In this document: one piece after another, positions 49,886 to 58,189 of the stretch
Position numbering within the stretch: the stretch's first letter is position 1
Layout: each line of letters begins with the position of its first letter
Assembly: GCA_041488155.1 (NCBI GenBank)
Contig: JBGPOS010000018.1
Location: forward strand, 1-58,918
Length of the DNA stretch: 58,918 bases
Source: JBGPOS01 sp041488155
GTDB taxonomy: Bacteria; Chloroflexota; Dehalococcoidia; Tepidiformales; Tepidiformaceae
Direction: 5' to 3'
Position numbers and translations under genes: made by a program
Notes under the pieces: model-generated
Told to the model about the DNA's origin: nothing
What the model saw: the letters and a program-made list of their open reading frames with translations, nothing else
The model's database searches: none

Positions 49886-50287
49886 GCCGTCGTCGTGTGC
49901 ATGGACGCCAGGATTGACCCGGCCAGAGCCCTCGGACTCGAAGAAGGTGACGCTCATGTCATCCGCAACGCCGGTGGCCGGGTCGTTGAGGCTGTGCGGA
50001 GCCTCGCCATCAGCCAGCAGCTGCTTGGCACTGCAGAGGTCGCCATCATCCACCACACCGATTGCGGCATGCTCACGTTCACTGACGCCAGCATTCGCCA
50101 GAAGTTGAAAGACAGCCTTGGCGCCAACGCTGACCATTTGGCTTTCCTGCCCTTTTCTGACTTGGACGACTCCGTGCGCGTAGACCTCGCGGCTTACGAG
50201 CAGTCACCTCTCGTGCGTCACGATATTCCTGTCCGAGGCTTCGTCTACGACGTCGCGACCGGGCGATTGCGGGAGATCCGCCCTTAG
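49793..50287 (+). CDS. beta-carbonic anhydrase
   Basis: 164 residues from GTG 49793 (AAGGAGAAGATTCTC upstream). Zinc site: Cys in VVVCMDARIDPA (C-x-D-x-R, with the Asp/Arg dyad), then IIHHTDCGM, the H-x-x-C pair. GDAHVIRNAGGRV is the conserved stretch in between. The length matches the short beta class (like the Rv1284 group). Interconverts CO2 and bicarbonate in the cytoplasm. The frame upstream to 49649 is open, but the ribosome-binding site and the broken copy A define this start. Confidence 0.88.
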   Translation: MAVIDEFLAANAGYAASFGKGGLAMPPARKTAVVVCMDARIDPARALGLEEGDAHVIRNAGGRVVEAVRSLAISQQLLGTAEVAIIHHTDCGMLTFTDASIRQKLKDSLGANADHLAFLPFSDLDDSVRVDLAAYEQSPLVRHDIPVRGFVYDVATGRLREIRP

Positions 50288-50371
50288 CGCCCTCCAGGGG
50301 CCTCAAGCGCTGTGGTTGACTCTCGCCACTCCAGCATCTAGCGCATTCGCATGTCCGGCGGCCATTGAGCG

Positions 50372-51937
50372 CTAGAGGATACCCAACTGCCGGGCTTTCG
50401 CGGCGGCAGCTTGCCTGCCAGAGACCTCGAGCTTCTCGTAGCAACGGTGTGCAAGGGTCTGAACCGTGGTCCACTTCACACCGAGTGACGCGCCCACGGC
50501 CTGATAGCTGAGCCCTTGAGCGAGTAACGCCAGCACCTCCGTCTCGCGCGGCGTGAGCGAGGACGCCAACCCGCCCTTGGTGAGGGGCCGCACTTGGGCA
50601 ACTGCGTAGGCGAACGGCGCGGTGTCGAGGCCGCCGTTCCGGAGCGTTTCCGAACCCTTCTGCCGAAGCTCGCGCCAGACGCGTTCCGAGCCAGTCGACC
50701 GGTGCCGCAACAACTCGGACAACTGCACGCGCGCAACTGCAAGCTCGACCGGATAGTCCGCTGCCTCCGCCCAGGCAACCGCCTGTTCAAGACCTTGCTT
50801 CGCGGCGCGCTCGTTTCCGGCACGCAGAGCGAGCAATGCCTGGATCCGGGCTCGAGCCACGGGCCACTCCAAGCACGTCTTCACGTGTCCCCCGAGGCTG
50901 GACTGGAACCACTCGTGCCACTGCACCGCAGAGGATTGGCTGCCGCAGAGCGCGACCGCCTCGCCCGCCGCTAAGACAGCTGCGAGGTTCAGGAGGTGCA
51001 CCGACTGCGGGGGTTTGATCTCGAGGGTCGCCCCCAGGGCCGGCTCGAAGGCTGCTTCGTACAATGTCTCAAACCCGTTGACGTCATCGAGTTGGGCATC
51101 GCGAGCGTGTCGCCGCACCCGCAGCAGCCCCTGGAGCTCTGACCCGGCGTCCAACGCGTTCCGGCGGAGAAGCGCGCTTCTGAAACGGAGCGCTGACAGA
51201 CGCCAGCGCGCTAGCCAGCTCCACCGAGGGAGATCGCCCACTTCGCCGACGATGTTGGTTGGTTCGGTGATCGCCCCTTCGGCGGCTTCGAATACTCGAG
51301 CGTCGGCGAGGCGATATTCGTGGTGGGCGGACTCTGATTGGATCCGGAATGTGCGGATCGACGGATGAGCGGCGGCGTGGTCGCCGAGGGCGAACCGGAA
51401 AGGGATGAAGTAGCTCGTGAGAAGAAGCAGGTCGCTCGTTCGCGCGTCCGTCGGCGGTGCCAGGCTGACCTGTCCGAGGCCATCGGCCTCGGCATCGAGC
51501 ATCATCCAACGTGCCACGGAACAGTTGGCCGCGCACTTGGCGCGAGCGAAGGCAAGGTCTGCACCCGCGCTATCGGTCTCCGCATCGTGGATGGCCTGAC
51601 GAGCAGCGTCGGCCTCGCCACATCCGGCCAGGAGGGTTGCTCGCATGCTGTGCAGCATCGCCAATGCGTTTCGGTCCCCGCCGGCGAGCGACAGCGCGTG
51701 CGAGACCTCAGAAATCGCGTCGCGCAGTCTCCCCTGAGAGTCGAGTATGCTCACGATCGCCTGAACGACGTCGCAGAGAGCGACGATATCCCCTTCGGCG
51801 TAAGCCACCGCTAGCGCCCGCTCTACCGCAGAGCGCCACGCTTCAGAGCCACCTTCACCGGACTCGCGCAGAGCCTGCTGTAACTGAAGCGCGAGCTCTC
51901 GCGCTCCGTCGGAAGCCGAGCCATCGCCGGGCGCCAC
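50372..51937 (-). CDS. LuxR-family regulator with TPR-like helical N-terminus
   Basis: 521 residues. Residues 1-440 are an Ala/Leu-rich array of paired helices, like the tetratricopeptide part of MalT/LuxR-type regulators, without a P-loop. The C-terminus is a LuxR/GerE DNA-binding domain: SSLTPRETEVLALLAQGLSYQAVGASLGVKWTTVQTLAHRCYEKL, with the T-P-R-E start and recognition helix. Signal unknown. Convergent with the carbonic anhydrase gene. Confidence 0.82.
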   Translation of the reverse strand: MAPGDGSASDGARELALQLQQALRESGEGGSEAWRSAVERALAVAYAEGDIVALCDVVQAIVSILDSQGRLRDAISEVSHALSLAGGDRNALAMLHSMRATLLAGCGEADAARQAIHDAETDSAGADLAFARAKCAANCSVARWMMLDAEADGLGQVSLAPPTDARTSDLLLLTSYFIPFRFALGDHAAAHPSIRTFRIQSESAHHEYRLADARVFEAAEGAITEPTNIVGEVGDLPRWSWLARWRLSALRFRSALLRRNALDAGSELQGLLRVRRHARDAQLDDVNGFETLYEAAFEPALGATLEIKPPQSVHLLNLAAVLAAGEAVALCGSQSSAVQWHEWFQSSLGGHVKTCLEWPVARARIQALLALRAGNERAAKQGLEQAVAWAEAADYPVELAVARVQLSELLRHRSTGSERVWRELRQKGSETLRNGGLDTAPFAYAVAQVRPLTKGGLASSLTPRETEVLALLAQGLSYQAVGASLGVKWTTVQTLAHRCYEKLEVSGRQAAAAKARQLGIL

Positions 51938-52073
51938 TTCGTCGGCTCTCCTGGACTCTTCCAGCCCGCCGAGAGTTTACCGAGTCGATGGACGCCTCGT
52001 CCATCGACCGGTGCATGCGCTGCGAGCCCGGGTCCGCTCAGATCCTATCTATCTACCTCACAGGAGTGAATCT

Positions 52074-52484
52074 ATGAGTGTGACTGGTTGTGAACCGACG
52101 ACAGCTGCCATGACAAGCCTCTTAGCCCGGCCGGACGTGGCTAACGCGCTCCGCGCCTTGATGGCAGAGGGGGCGCCCATCAAGGCGCACATCGACGCCA
52201 TGCTTCGGTTCGCGGACTCAGCCACCGCTGAGAACGTGGCCACCGAATTCCGTGAGCTGCCGATGACCACTGCCTCCCTAATTCTGCAGGCGTGGCAGCT
52301 CGCAGACAGTTGCGGGAAGCGTTTCGAAGTCGTCTCTGCGAAACCGGCCGAGGTGCTCGAGTTTGCCCGACACAACCGTGTGCGGATCGTGGTGGATTCA
52401 GAGGACGGCGGCATCCGCGTGGCGATCAGTCACGTCCCGGGACGCCACGCCGCCTGGTATGCGCCCGTCGCACTGTCCGCCTGA
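52074..52484 (+). CDS. hypothetical protein
   Basis: 136 residues from ATG 52074 (CAGGAGTGAATCT upstream). Helical N-terminal half (ALRALMAEGAPIKAHIDAMLRF), then TTASLILQAWQLADSCGKRF and a beta-rich end (RVRIVVDSEDGGIRVAISH). Looks like a soluble single-domain protein; no family recognised. Divergent from the LuxR gene, which could regulate it. Confidence 0.6.
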   Translation: MSVTGCEPTTAAMTSLLARPDVANALRALMAEGAPIKAHIDAMLRFADSATAENVATEFRELPMTTASLILQAWQLADSCGKRFEVVSAKPAEVLEFARHNRVRIVVDSEDGGIRVAISHVPGRHAAWYAPVALSA

Positions 52485-52608
52485 CTCCCTCGGGTCCGCG
52501 AAGCGACTGCAGGCTCGCTGCATGGGAACAGCGTAATCACGCGGACACCTGGAAGAACGGACCTGAGTGTTGTCGGGGACAATGTCGGGAGCCGGAGCGT
52601 AGGAGCGA

Positions 52609-53013
52609 ATGCGTCAACACGAGCGATACGAAACACGGATCGACTGCCGATTGAGCGCACCGGAAGGTGCCGAGTTGGCCTGCGTTATTAAGGACATTTC
52701 CCGTGGTGGCGTGGGCCTCGAAGCGCTGCTGTGGAGGGGTTGGAGCGACTTTCAAATTCGGTTCTTGGTCGGGGATTCGGCACACGAGTTTCCCTGTGAG
52801 GCACGAAACGTCCAGGTGCTTTGGGATCACTACGTTATTCATGCTCAGTTCGGTGCCCTAAGCGGAGACCAGCGCCAAGAATTGGACGATGTAATTGAGT
52901 TTGTTCGGGGCCAGCCGCCTATCCACCATTCTCGTGTGAATCTAGGAAAGTCGAGTTTCGTCCAGCTGTTCCACAGGCCGAGGTGGTGGTCCGGAGGCTC
53001 CCGGAACGGGTGA
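52609..53013 (+). CDS. PilZ-domain protein (c-di-GMP receptor candidate)
   Basis: 134 residues from ATG 52609. QHERYETRIDC supplies the R-x-x-x-R motif and IKDISRGGVGLE the [DN]-x-S-x-x-G motif, the two c-di-GMP contact sites of PilZ domains. The barrel runs to about residue 105, followed by a basic tail. Small stand-alone PilZ proteins act as c-di-GMP adaptors. Next gene but one is FIST, also a signalling domain, 507 bp away. Confidence 0.82.
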   Translation: MRQHERYETRIDCRLSAPEGAELACVIKDISRGGVGLEALLWRGWSDFQIRFLVGDSAHEFPCEARNVQVLWDHYVIHAQFGALSGDQRQELDDVIEFVRGQPPIHHSRVNLGKSSFVQLFHRPRWWSGGSRNG

Positions 53014-53519
53014 TTTCGGTCCCCGAACCGCATCCGACTGAGCGAAGGCGGACACGCGACACGAGATCCGAGCCTTATCGCAGTCACCTCGGTAACAGCC
53101 CTCGCCGATTGTCCAAAGAAACGGGGAGCGGCGCTTGCTGCATGCCGTGCAGCCGACCAAGGCCCGACTTCGTCCCTCCTAGCCAGCGCGCGGGAAGGGC
53201 GACCTCTTGGTCCGCCCGACTTTGGGCCCCCTCCCGCGCTCGCTCGCGCCGCGCGTGTCCGCTCCAGGACGAGCGTATCCACGGACGGCGGACCGACGCA
53301 TGCATGTCGTGATGGACGGCCTGTACATCACGTCTGGCGGAGGTTTGGAATGAGGACCAAATGGATATACAGACGAAGGCAACAGTCGACGAGATCTCCA
53401 ACGTCACAGAAGGGCAATGGGGCAAGCGCACGACGGCGCCGCGGACGACGGCGACGCTCGGGACCGAGCCGCGAAGGTCGAGCGGTGCCATCGACTACAA
53501 TTTGGCCGGAGGGTCGTGC
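53014..53519 (+). other. 506-bp stretch with no convincing gene
   Basis: The FIST frame is open back to 53361 but those residues are polar and lack a ribosome-binding site; the rest has only shadow frames. A GC-rich palindromic patch (CGCGCTCGCTCGCGCCGCGCG near 53237) is present. A c-di-GMP riboswitch was looked for here and not found. The FIST ribosome-binding site (GGAGGGTCGTGC) ends it. Confidence 0.4.
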
Positions 53520-54689
53520 ATGACCGCGGTGGCCGGAGTTGGGACGGGGAGCGATTGGCGGCAGGCGCTCGACCAGGCGCTGACATCCTTCCCGGGCGAC
53601 GGCTACGGACTCGTCTTCGCGTTCGCCAGCCATCATTACCAGGACGCTTACCCGGAGTTGCTGGCGTCCATCCGAGGTAGCCTGCGGCCGTTGACCCTGC
53701 TCGGCTGCTCGGGCCAGGGCGTCATCGGCACCGGCATCGAACTGGAAGAAGAACCCGCCATCAGCGTTCTCGCTCTACGGTTGCCCGGGGCGTCTCTGCG
53801 GCCGCTGACACTCACGCAGTCCGAGCTCGAAACGCTGAGTTCCCCGGAAGCGACGCGCGCCTTTATAGGGGTCGCCTCTTCAGATGTCAACGCCTGGGTG
53901 GTCTTCGCTGACCCCTTCACGTTCGACGCCGATCGGCTCCTCGCTTCCCTGGGCGCGGCCTACCCGGGCCTCCCGGTGGTTGGCGGCCTCGCCTCAGCGG
54001 GCCCGGGAGTGCGGGCCACGACCCTCTTCCTCGACGGTGCCCCGATCTCGTCTGGCGCAGTCTTGCTCGCTCTAGGCGGAGCCTGGAAGATCCACCCTCT
54101 GGTCTCGCAGGGCGCAGAACCCATTGGCCAGACGTGGACGGTGACCGGCGCCGACCGGAACCTGATTCTCTCGCTTGGCGGCCGCCCTGCGCTCGAGGTG
54201 CTCCTCGAAACGATGCATGACTTGCCGCTCTCTCTGCAGGAGCGCGCCTCGCGGAACCTCCTTGTGGGGCTTGCCATCGACGAGTACCGCGACGAATTCG
54301 TGCGTGGCGACTTCCTCATCCGCAACCTGATGGGAGTCCACAAAGAATCAGGTTCACTCGCCATAGGTGCGCTCCCCCGCGTCGGACAGACCGTCCAGTT
54401 CCAGATTCGGGATGCCGGGGCGGCCAGCGAAGAGCTCCGCCTCATGCTCGCGAGGGCCGGGGGCGATTTCGGCGACAAACCGCCCAACGGCGCCCTGGTT
54501 TGTTCCTGCAACGGGCGGGGTGTCGGACTCTTCGGCGAACCCCATCACGATGCCATGGCGCTCCTGCGTCAGTTTGGGGAGCTGCCAGCCGCTGGCCTCT
54601 TCTGCAACGGCGAGCTTGGGCCGGTGCGAGGCAAGAACTTCGTCCACGGCTTCACCGCGAGCATCGCTTTTTTCGTCCCTGCCGGTTGA
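53520..54689 (+). CDS. FIST sensory-domain protein (FIST_N + FIST_C)
   Basis: 389 residues from ATG 53520. FIST_N: GDGYGLVFAFASHHYQDAYPELLASI and LLGCSGQGVIGTGIELEEE, then WVVFADPFTFDADRLLASL and PVVGGLASAGPGV. FIST_C: GGRPALEVLLETMHDLPLSL, RGDFLIRNLMGV and GALVCSCNGRGVGLFG, ending PAAGLFCNGELGPVRGKNFVHGFTAS. Stand-alone FIST proteins are thought to sense small molecules (perhaps amino acids) and signal to partners; no output domain is fused here. Confidence 0.88.
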   Translation: MTAVAGVGTGSDWRQALDQALTSFPGDGYGLVFAFASHHYQDAYPELLASIRGSLRPLTLLGCSGQGVIGTGIELEEEPAISVLALRLPGASLRPLTLTQSELETLSSPEATRAFIGVASSDVNAWVVFADPFTFDADRLLASLGAAYPGLPVVGGLASAGPGVRATTLFLDGAPISSGAVLLALGGAWKIHPLVSQGAEPIGQTWTVTGADRNLILSLGGRPALEVLLETMHDLPLSLQERASRNLLVGLAIDEYRDEFVRGDFLIRNLMGVHKESGSLAIGALPRVGQTVQFQIRDAGAASEELRLMLARAGGDFGDKPPNGALVCSCNGRGVGLFGEPHHDAMALLRQFGELPAAGLFCNGELGPVRGKNFVHGFTASIAFFVPAG

Positions 54690-54850
54690 ACGAAGTGCCG
54701 CCGCTCGGGCGGTCCGGCACTCCCATATACTGAGGCCCCAAGCTCGTCGGCTGTCAGGTGCAGAACGGCAGCCTACGGAACCATTTGGAAGATTGGCGGC
54801 GGAGGGCTCCGGTGGGCCCTCGCAGACGGCCCGATGGCACAGTGCCCTGG

Positions 54851-55303
54851 ATGCCGGGGTTCCGATACGGTGCCTTGCTCCCGGCCCTCTCGCTCAATCT
54901 CCTTGTGCGGGACACGGCGGCCGCCGTTGCCTTCTACAGTGAGGTCCTCAAGGCCCAAGTCCACTACGTCGATGTCGACTTCGCAGCGTTGCGAGTAGGT
55001 GACGCCGAATTGATGCTCCACGCCGATCACACCCACGACACCCACCCCTGGTACCCGCAACTCCAAGCAGGCCAGTTGCGCGGCCTCGGTGCCCAGATCC
55101 GGCTTCTCGGATTGTTGGACCCCGACGAAGTCGAGGAGCTTGCTCGCCAATACGGCGCTGACGTTGCAGTGCCCGCGACGAACAAAGGACATGGCTGGCG
55201 GGAGGTCCTCGTACGCGATCCCGACGGTTACGAGTGGGCGATTGGCTCTCTTATTCCGCCGGCGACTGGACCGTTCGGGCCTCAAGCCGCCCCGTCTCTC
55301 TAA
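54851..55303 (+). CDS. VOC-family (glyoxalase/bleomycin resistance-like) protein
   Basis: 150 residues from ATG 54851; the frame is open to GTG 54758 but the extra residues are Arg-rich. One VOC module pair: LSLNLLVRDTAAAVAFYSEVLK, VGDAELMLHADH, then LARQYGADVAVPA and REVLVRDPDGYEWAIGS, the usual end with metal-site residues. Dimer expected. Substrate unknown; may be a dioxygenase- or lyase-like member. Start uncertain because no ribosome-binding site stands out. Confidence 0.72.
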   Translation: MPGFRYGALLPALSLNLLVRDTAAAVAFYSEVLKAQVHYVDVDFAALRVGDAELMLHADHTHDTHPWYPQLQAGQLRGLGAQIRLLGLLDPDEVEELARQYGADVAVPATNKGHGWREVLVRDPDGYEWAIGSLIPPATGPFGPQAAPSL

Positions 55304-55479
55304 CGGCTTGGCTGCTGAGGACGCGGCTGATCTCGCCGTTCCCATATTCCGACGACGTGGTCGCCGGTCTCGAAGTGACCCTCGGCGACGGACTTTCGTC
55401 GCGCATCGGCGATGGAGGCTGCCTCGACAGTCACTTCCCGTACGCTGCCGCCGGCGACGCCTCTGACGATGAAAAGCAT
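55300..55479 (-). CDS. small hypothetical protein
   Basis: 59 residues from ATG 55479 to TAG 55300. MLFIVRGVAGGSVREVTVEA then ASIADARRKSVAEGHFETGD has clear strand-strand-helix pattern and high third-position GC. The V-x-V-x-A-x-S-x-x-D-A-R layout resembles small domains at the N-terminus of GspF-like or stress proteins. Its stop overlaps the end of the VOC gene by 4 nt, convergent. Confidence 0.5.
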   Translation of the reverse strand: MLFIVRGVAGGSVREVTVEAASIADARRKSVAEGHFETGDHVVGIWERRDQPRPQQPSR

Positions 55480-55546
55480 CTTCGCACGGTAGCGGGGACA
55501 TCCGGCTGAGCGCCAGCGGTGTGCGTTTGCGGCGGTACAACCGTCC

Positions 55547-55765
55547 TCATGGGCGTCGTGAGACCCTCCGCGCTTCGGACCGCAGTTGTTTCTTTATCAA
55601 CTTGCGGATTGAGCGGGCCTTTTCTCGGCGCGTTTTGTCGCTGGGCTTCTCGTAGCTCTGGCGCCGCTTCGCCTCGGAGAGCACACCGTCCAACTGGATC
55701 TTCTTCATGAAGCGACGGAGCGCCGCGTCGAATGACTCGTTCGGACCAACAATGATCTCTGACAG
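55547..55765 (-). CDS. rpsU: 30S ribosomal protein S21, no standard start codon
   Basis: About 72 residues: SEIIVGPNESFDAALRRFM then KKIQLDGVLSEAKRRQSYEK and the basic KARSIRKLIKKQLRSEARR tail, unmistakably bS21. In frame there is no ATG, GTG or TTG between the preceding TAA (55778-55780) and the conserved S-E-I-I-V; CTG at 55765-55763 is the codon in the normal Met position. Other readings: ATT/ATC start, or a one-base error that hides the true start (GTG out of frame 14 bases upstream). S21 is part of the small ribosomal subunit and helps mRNA start-site selection. Confidence 0.9.
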   Translation of the reverse strand: MSEIIVGPNESFDAALRRFMKKIQLDGVLSEAKRRQSYEKPSDKTRREKARSIRKLIKKQLRSEARRVSRRP

Positions 55766-56240
55766 GGAAGAACTCTCACTTTCTTAACGGACACCCGGGT
55801 GGAGGCAGGCGCGCGCCCTGGGTTGAACCAGAGCCGTTGCTATCACCCGTGTGGCGGTCCGCTCAACCGGGTACCACGGACGCTCCAACCCAGCAGATGA
55901 GGAGCGAGGACCAGTGTTGGCTGAAGGCTAACACGACTTCACTGTAGCGCGGCAGCGATGCCTCCTGCCGGATTGGATGCCCCAACGCTGCGAGAAACAC
56001 GCTGACTGCGCGTTCGCCTCGCGGTCCAACTCCTCGGTCGTCGACGCGCGTAGCTGTTCCTCAGGAACATCGTCTTGTCGAGGACCAGCCCCAAGAGCAG
56101 ATACCTCAGGTGGCTGGCCGTAATCTCCCGATCCTGGATGCGGTGACCTTCGGCAACATCGCATTTTGCAGGGCGTGACGCGCGACGATGCGACCTGCGG
56201 TCACAACTTCGCCGGCGATGGCAGCAGCCACGCCAGCGAG
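55766..56240 (+). other. 475-bp intergenic stretch, rpsU leader and unassigned DNA
   Basis: On the minus strand this contains the rpsU leader; TTGAGC near 55865 is a weak -35 candidate. Short frames of 50-78 codons exist around 55928-56164 on the minus strand (for example RYLLLGLVLDKTMFLRN) without family support. No terminator for the efflux operon is obvious. Confidence 0.4.
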
Positions 56241-57506
56241 CTATTCATTTCGGAGGGCGGTTATCGGGTCCAGCCGGCTGGCGCGGTAGGCCGGGTAGCT
56301 GCCACTAATCGCACCGATCCCGGCGGCGACTGCGAAGGCCACTGCAACGCTCCAGGGTTGGATAACGGTCGTCATCTGCTGGCTTGCGATGTCACGGCCG
56401 TTGATGCCCACCGCGACGCCAACGCCGACCGCGATGCCGAGCATGCCACCGCCCACACAGAGTGCCAGGGCCTCCGTCACGAACTGAAGGATGATATCGC
56501 GCGCTCGCGCGCCGACGGCCCGGCGGATGCCGATCTCGCGGGTCCGTTCGGTAACGCTGACGAGCATGATGTTCATCACGCCGATCCCGCCCACCACGAG
56601 CGATATGCCTGCGATGCTTCCCAGGAGAATGGAGAGCGTGCGGCTCACGTTGCCGGCCGTGCCGATGAGGTCGTCCTGGCTTTGGACGGTGAAGTCGGGG
56701 GTGGTGACAGCGTGGCGCTGAGCGAGAAGGTCGGTTATCTGGCTTTCGACCACTTTCTGGTCGACGCCGTCGGCCGTCTGGACGTTTATCTGGTTGACGA
56801 TGACTTCAGCGTTCGGATTGCGGGAGAAGCGCAGCCGGGCCTGAAGGGTGGAGACCGGCACGAAAACGTAGTTGTCGGCCACCCCTCCGCCGGAGCCACC
56901 CTTCGGGGCCATCACACCTTCGACTCGGAAGTTGAGGTTGATGCGGTCCTCCCCCATGCGAACCGTCTCTCCGACTGGAGAGCCTCCTCGGAAGAGCGTC
57001 TTGGCGATCGCTGCACCGAGGACCATCGTCAAGGCCTTACGGTCCACATCGTCGGCGGTGAGGAAGGTCCCGTCGGCGACTGGGTCGGAGCGCACCTGCG
57101 GATACTCGGGTGTGGTCCCGATGACCGTCACAGTCTGGTTCGACGCCGACGAAATCACCTGGGGACCATCGAACGAGACCTGAGGAGCAACGCCCTTGAT
57201 GCTCGCGAGGCCGGCCGCAGCGAGAGCGGTAGCGTCGGTCATGGTGAGCGTCTGTGCCGAACCGGAAGCTCCGCGCGCGCCGCCCCCTGTGTTCTGCGCG
57301 GAGGCTGCTGCTGGCTTGATAAAGATGAGGTTCGTGCCCAGACCGCGGATCTGGTCCTGCACGCCTTTCTGGGCGCCCTGGCCAACGGCGATGAGGACGA
57401 TGACCGACCCAACGCCGATGACCATGCCAAGCGTGGTGAGAAAGCTGCGCAGCCCGTTGGCGGCGATGGCGCGGAAGGCGACACGGAGGGCGTCGAGCGG
57501 ACTCAT
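56241..57506 (-). CDS. MacB-like ABC transporter permease (FtsX-type)
   Basis: 421 residues. N-terminal helix (FRAIAANGLRSFLTTLGMVIGVGSVIVLIAVGQGA), a large extracytoplasmic MacB_PCD domain (about 50-280) with GTTPEYPQVRSDPVADG and a Gly/Ala-rich linker near residue 60-80, then FtsX domain helices: ISLVVGGIGVMNIMLVSVTERTREIGIRRAVGA is the diagnostic coupling segment. Works with the overlapping ATPase. No outer-membrane partner is seen, in line with a monoderm or atypical envelope. Confidence 0.9.
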   Translation of the reverse strand: MSPLDALRVAFRAIAANGLRSFLTTLGMVIGVGSVIVLIAVGQGAQKGVQDQIRGLGTNLIFIKPAAASAQNTGGGARGASGSAQTLTMTDATALAAAGLASIKGVAPQVSFDGPQVISSASNQTVTVIGTTPEYPQVRSDPVADGTFLTADDVDRKALTMVLGAAIAKTLFRGGSPVGETVRMGEDRINLNFRVEGVMAPKGGSGGGVADNYVFVPVSTLQARLRFSRNPNAEVIVNQINVQTADGVDQKVVESQITDLLAQRHAVTTPDFTVQSQDDLIGTAGNVSRTLSILLGSIAGISLVVGGIGVMNIMLVSVTERTREIGIRRAVGARARDIILQFVTEALALCVGGGMLGIAVGVGVAVGINGRDIASQQMTTVIQPWSVAVAFAVAAGIGAISGSYPAYRASRLDPITALRNE

Positions 57507-58189
57507 ACGATTACCTTCACCTTGCTGGTGTCTTCGACGATGCGGCCGTCTCGCATGCGGACGGCGCGGTCGGCGTAGGCGGCGATCTCGGCTTCGTGGG
57601 TGACAAGGATAACGGTTAGCCCCTGATTCCGGACCAGCTCGCCGAGGATCTGCATGACCTCTTCGCCCGTGTGGGTGTCGAGGGCGCCGGTCGGTTCGTC
57701 GGCGAGCACGACGCGGGGGTTGGCGACGAGGGCACGGGCGATGGCGACGCGTTGCTGCTGTCCGCCTGAAAGCTGGGTTGGTTTGTGGCTCATACGAGCT
57801 TCGAGGCCGACCCTGGCGAGCGCCTGGCGAGCAAGCCGCCGGCGCCCACGCACCCTCTGGTAGACGAGGGGCAATTCGACCTGCTCGATGGCGCTCATAC
57901 GTGGCAGGAGGTTGAACTGCTGAAACACAAAGCCGAATTCGCGGCTTCGAAGCATCGCGCGAGCGTCGTCCGACATGCGCCCCACGTCGTGACCCTCGAA
58001 CAGGTAGCGGCCTCGGGTAGGCATGTCGAGGCAGCCGATGATGTTCATCATCGTGCTCTTACCGGAACCAGACGCGCCCATGATGGCGACGAACTCGCCT
58101 CGGGCGATCTCGAGGTCTACATTGTCGAGGGCGCGAATCTGGTTCGTACCCGCGATGTAGACCTTGGAGACGCCTTCGAGCTTAATCAC
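57503..58189 (-). CDS. MacB-like ABC transporter ATP-binding protein
   Basis: 228 residues from GTG 58189, where VIKLEGVSKVY is the standard LolD/MacB-type start; a frame to 58282 lies inside the upstream gene. Walker A GASGSGKSTMMNIIGCLD, Q-loop FVFQQFNLLPRMSAIEQVELPLVY, signature LSGGQQQRVAIARAL, Walker B RVVLADEPTGALD, switch His VTHE. It overlaps the membrane-fusion gene by 8 nt and the permease by 4 nt (ATGA). Confidence 0.94.
   Translation of the reverse strand: MIKLEGVSKVYIAGTNQIRALDNVDLEIARGEFVAIMGASGSGKSTMMNIIGCLDMPTRGRYLFEGHDVGRMSDDARAMLRSREFGFVFQQFNLLPRMSAIEQVELPLVYQRVRGRRRLARQALARVGLEARMSHKPTQLSGGQQQRVAIARALVANPRVVLADEPTGALDTHTGEEVMQILGELVRNQGLTVILVTHEAEIAAYADRAVRMRDGRIVEDTSKVKVIV

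Noticed and set aside
53080..53120. Possible riboswitch near GGTAACAGCCCTCGCC
   Set aside because: Looked for c-di-GMP, cobalamin and glycine aptamer blocks; their conserved cores are missing.
56166..57578. 470-codon plus-strand frame opposite the MacB-like permease
   Set aside because: His/Asp-rich shadow of a clear permease on the other strand; no motif.
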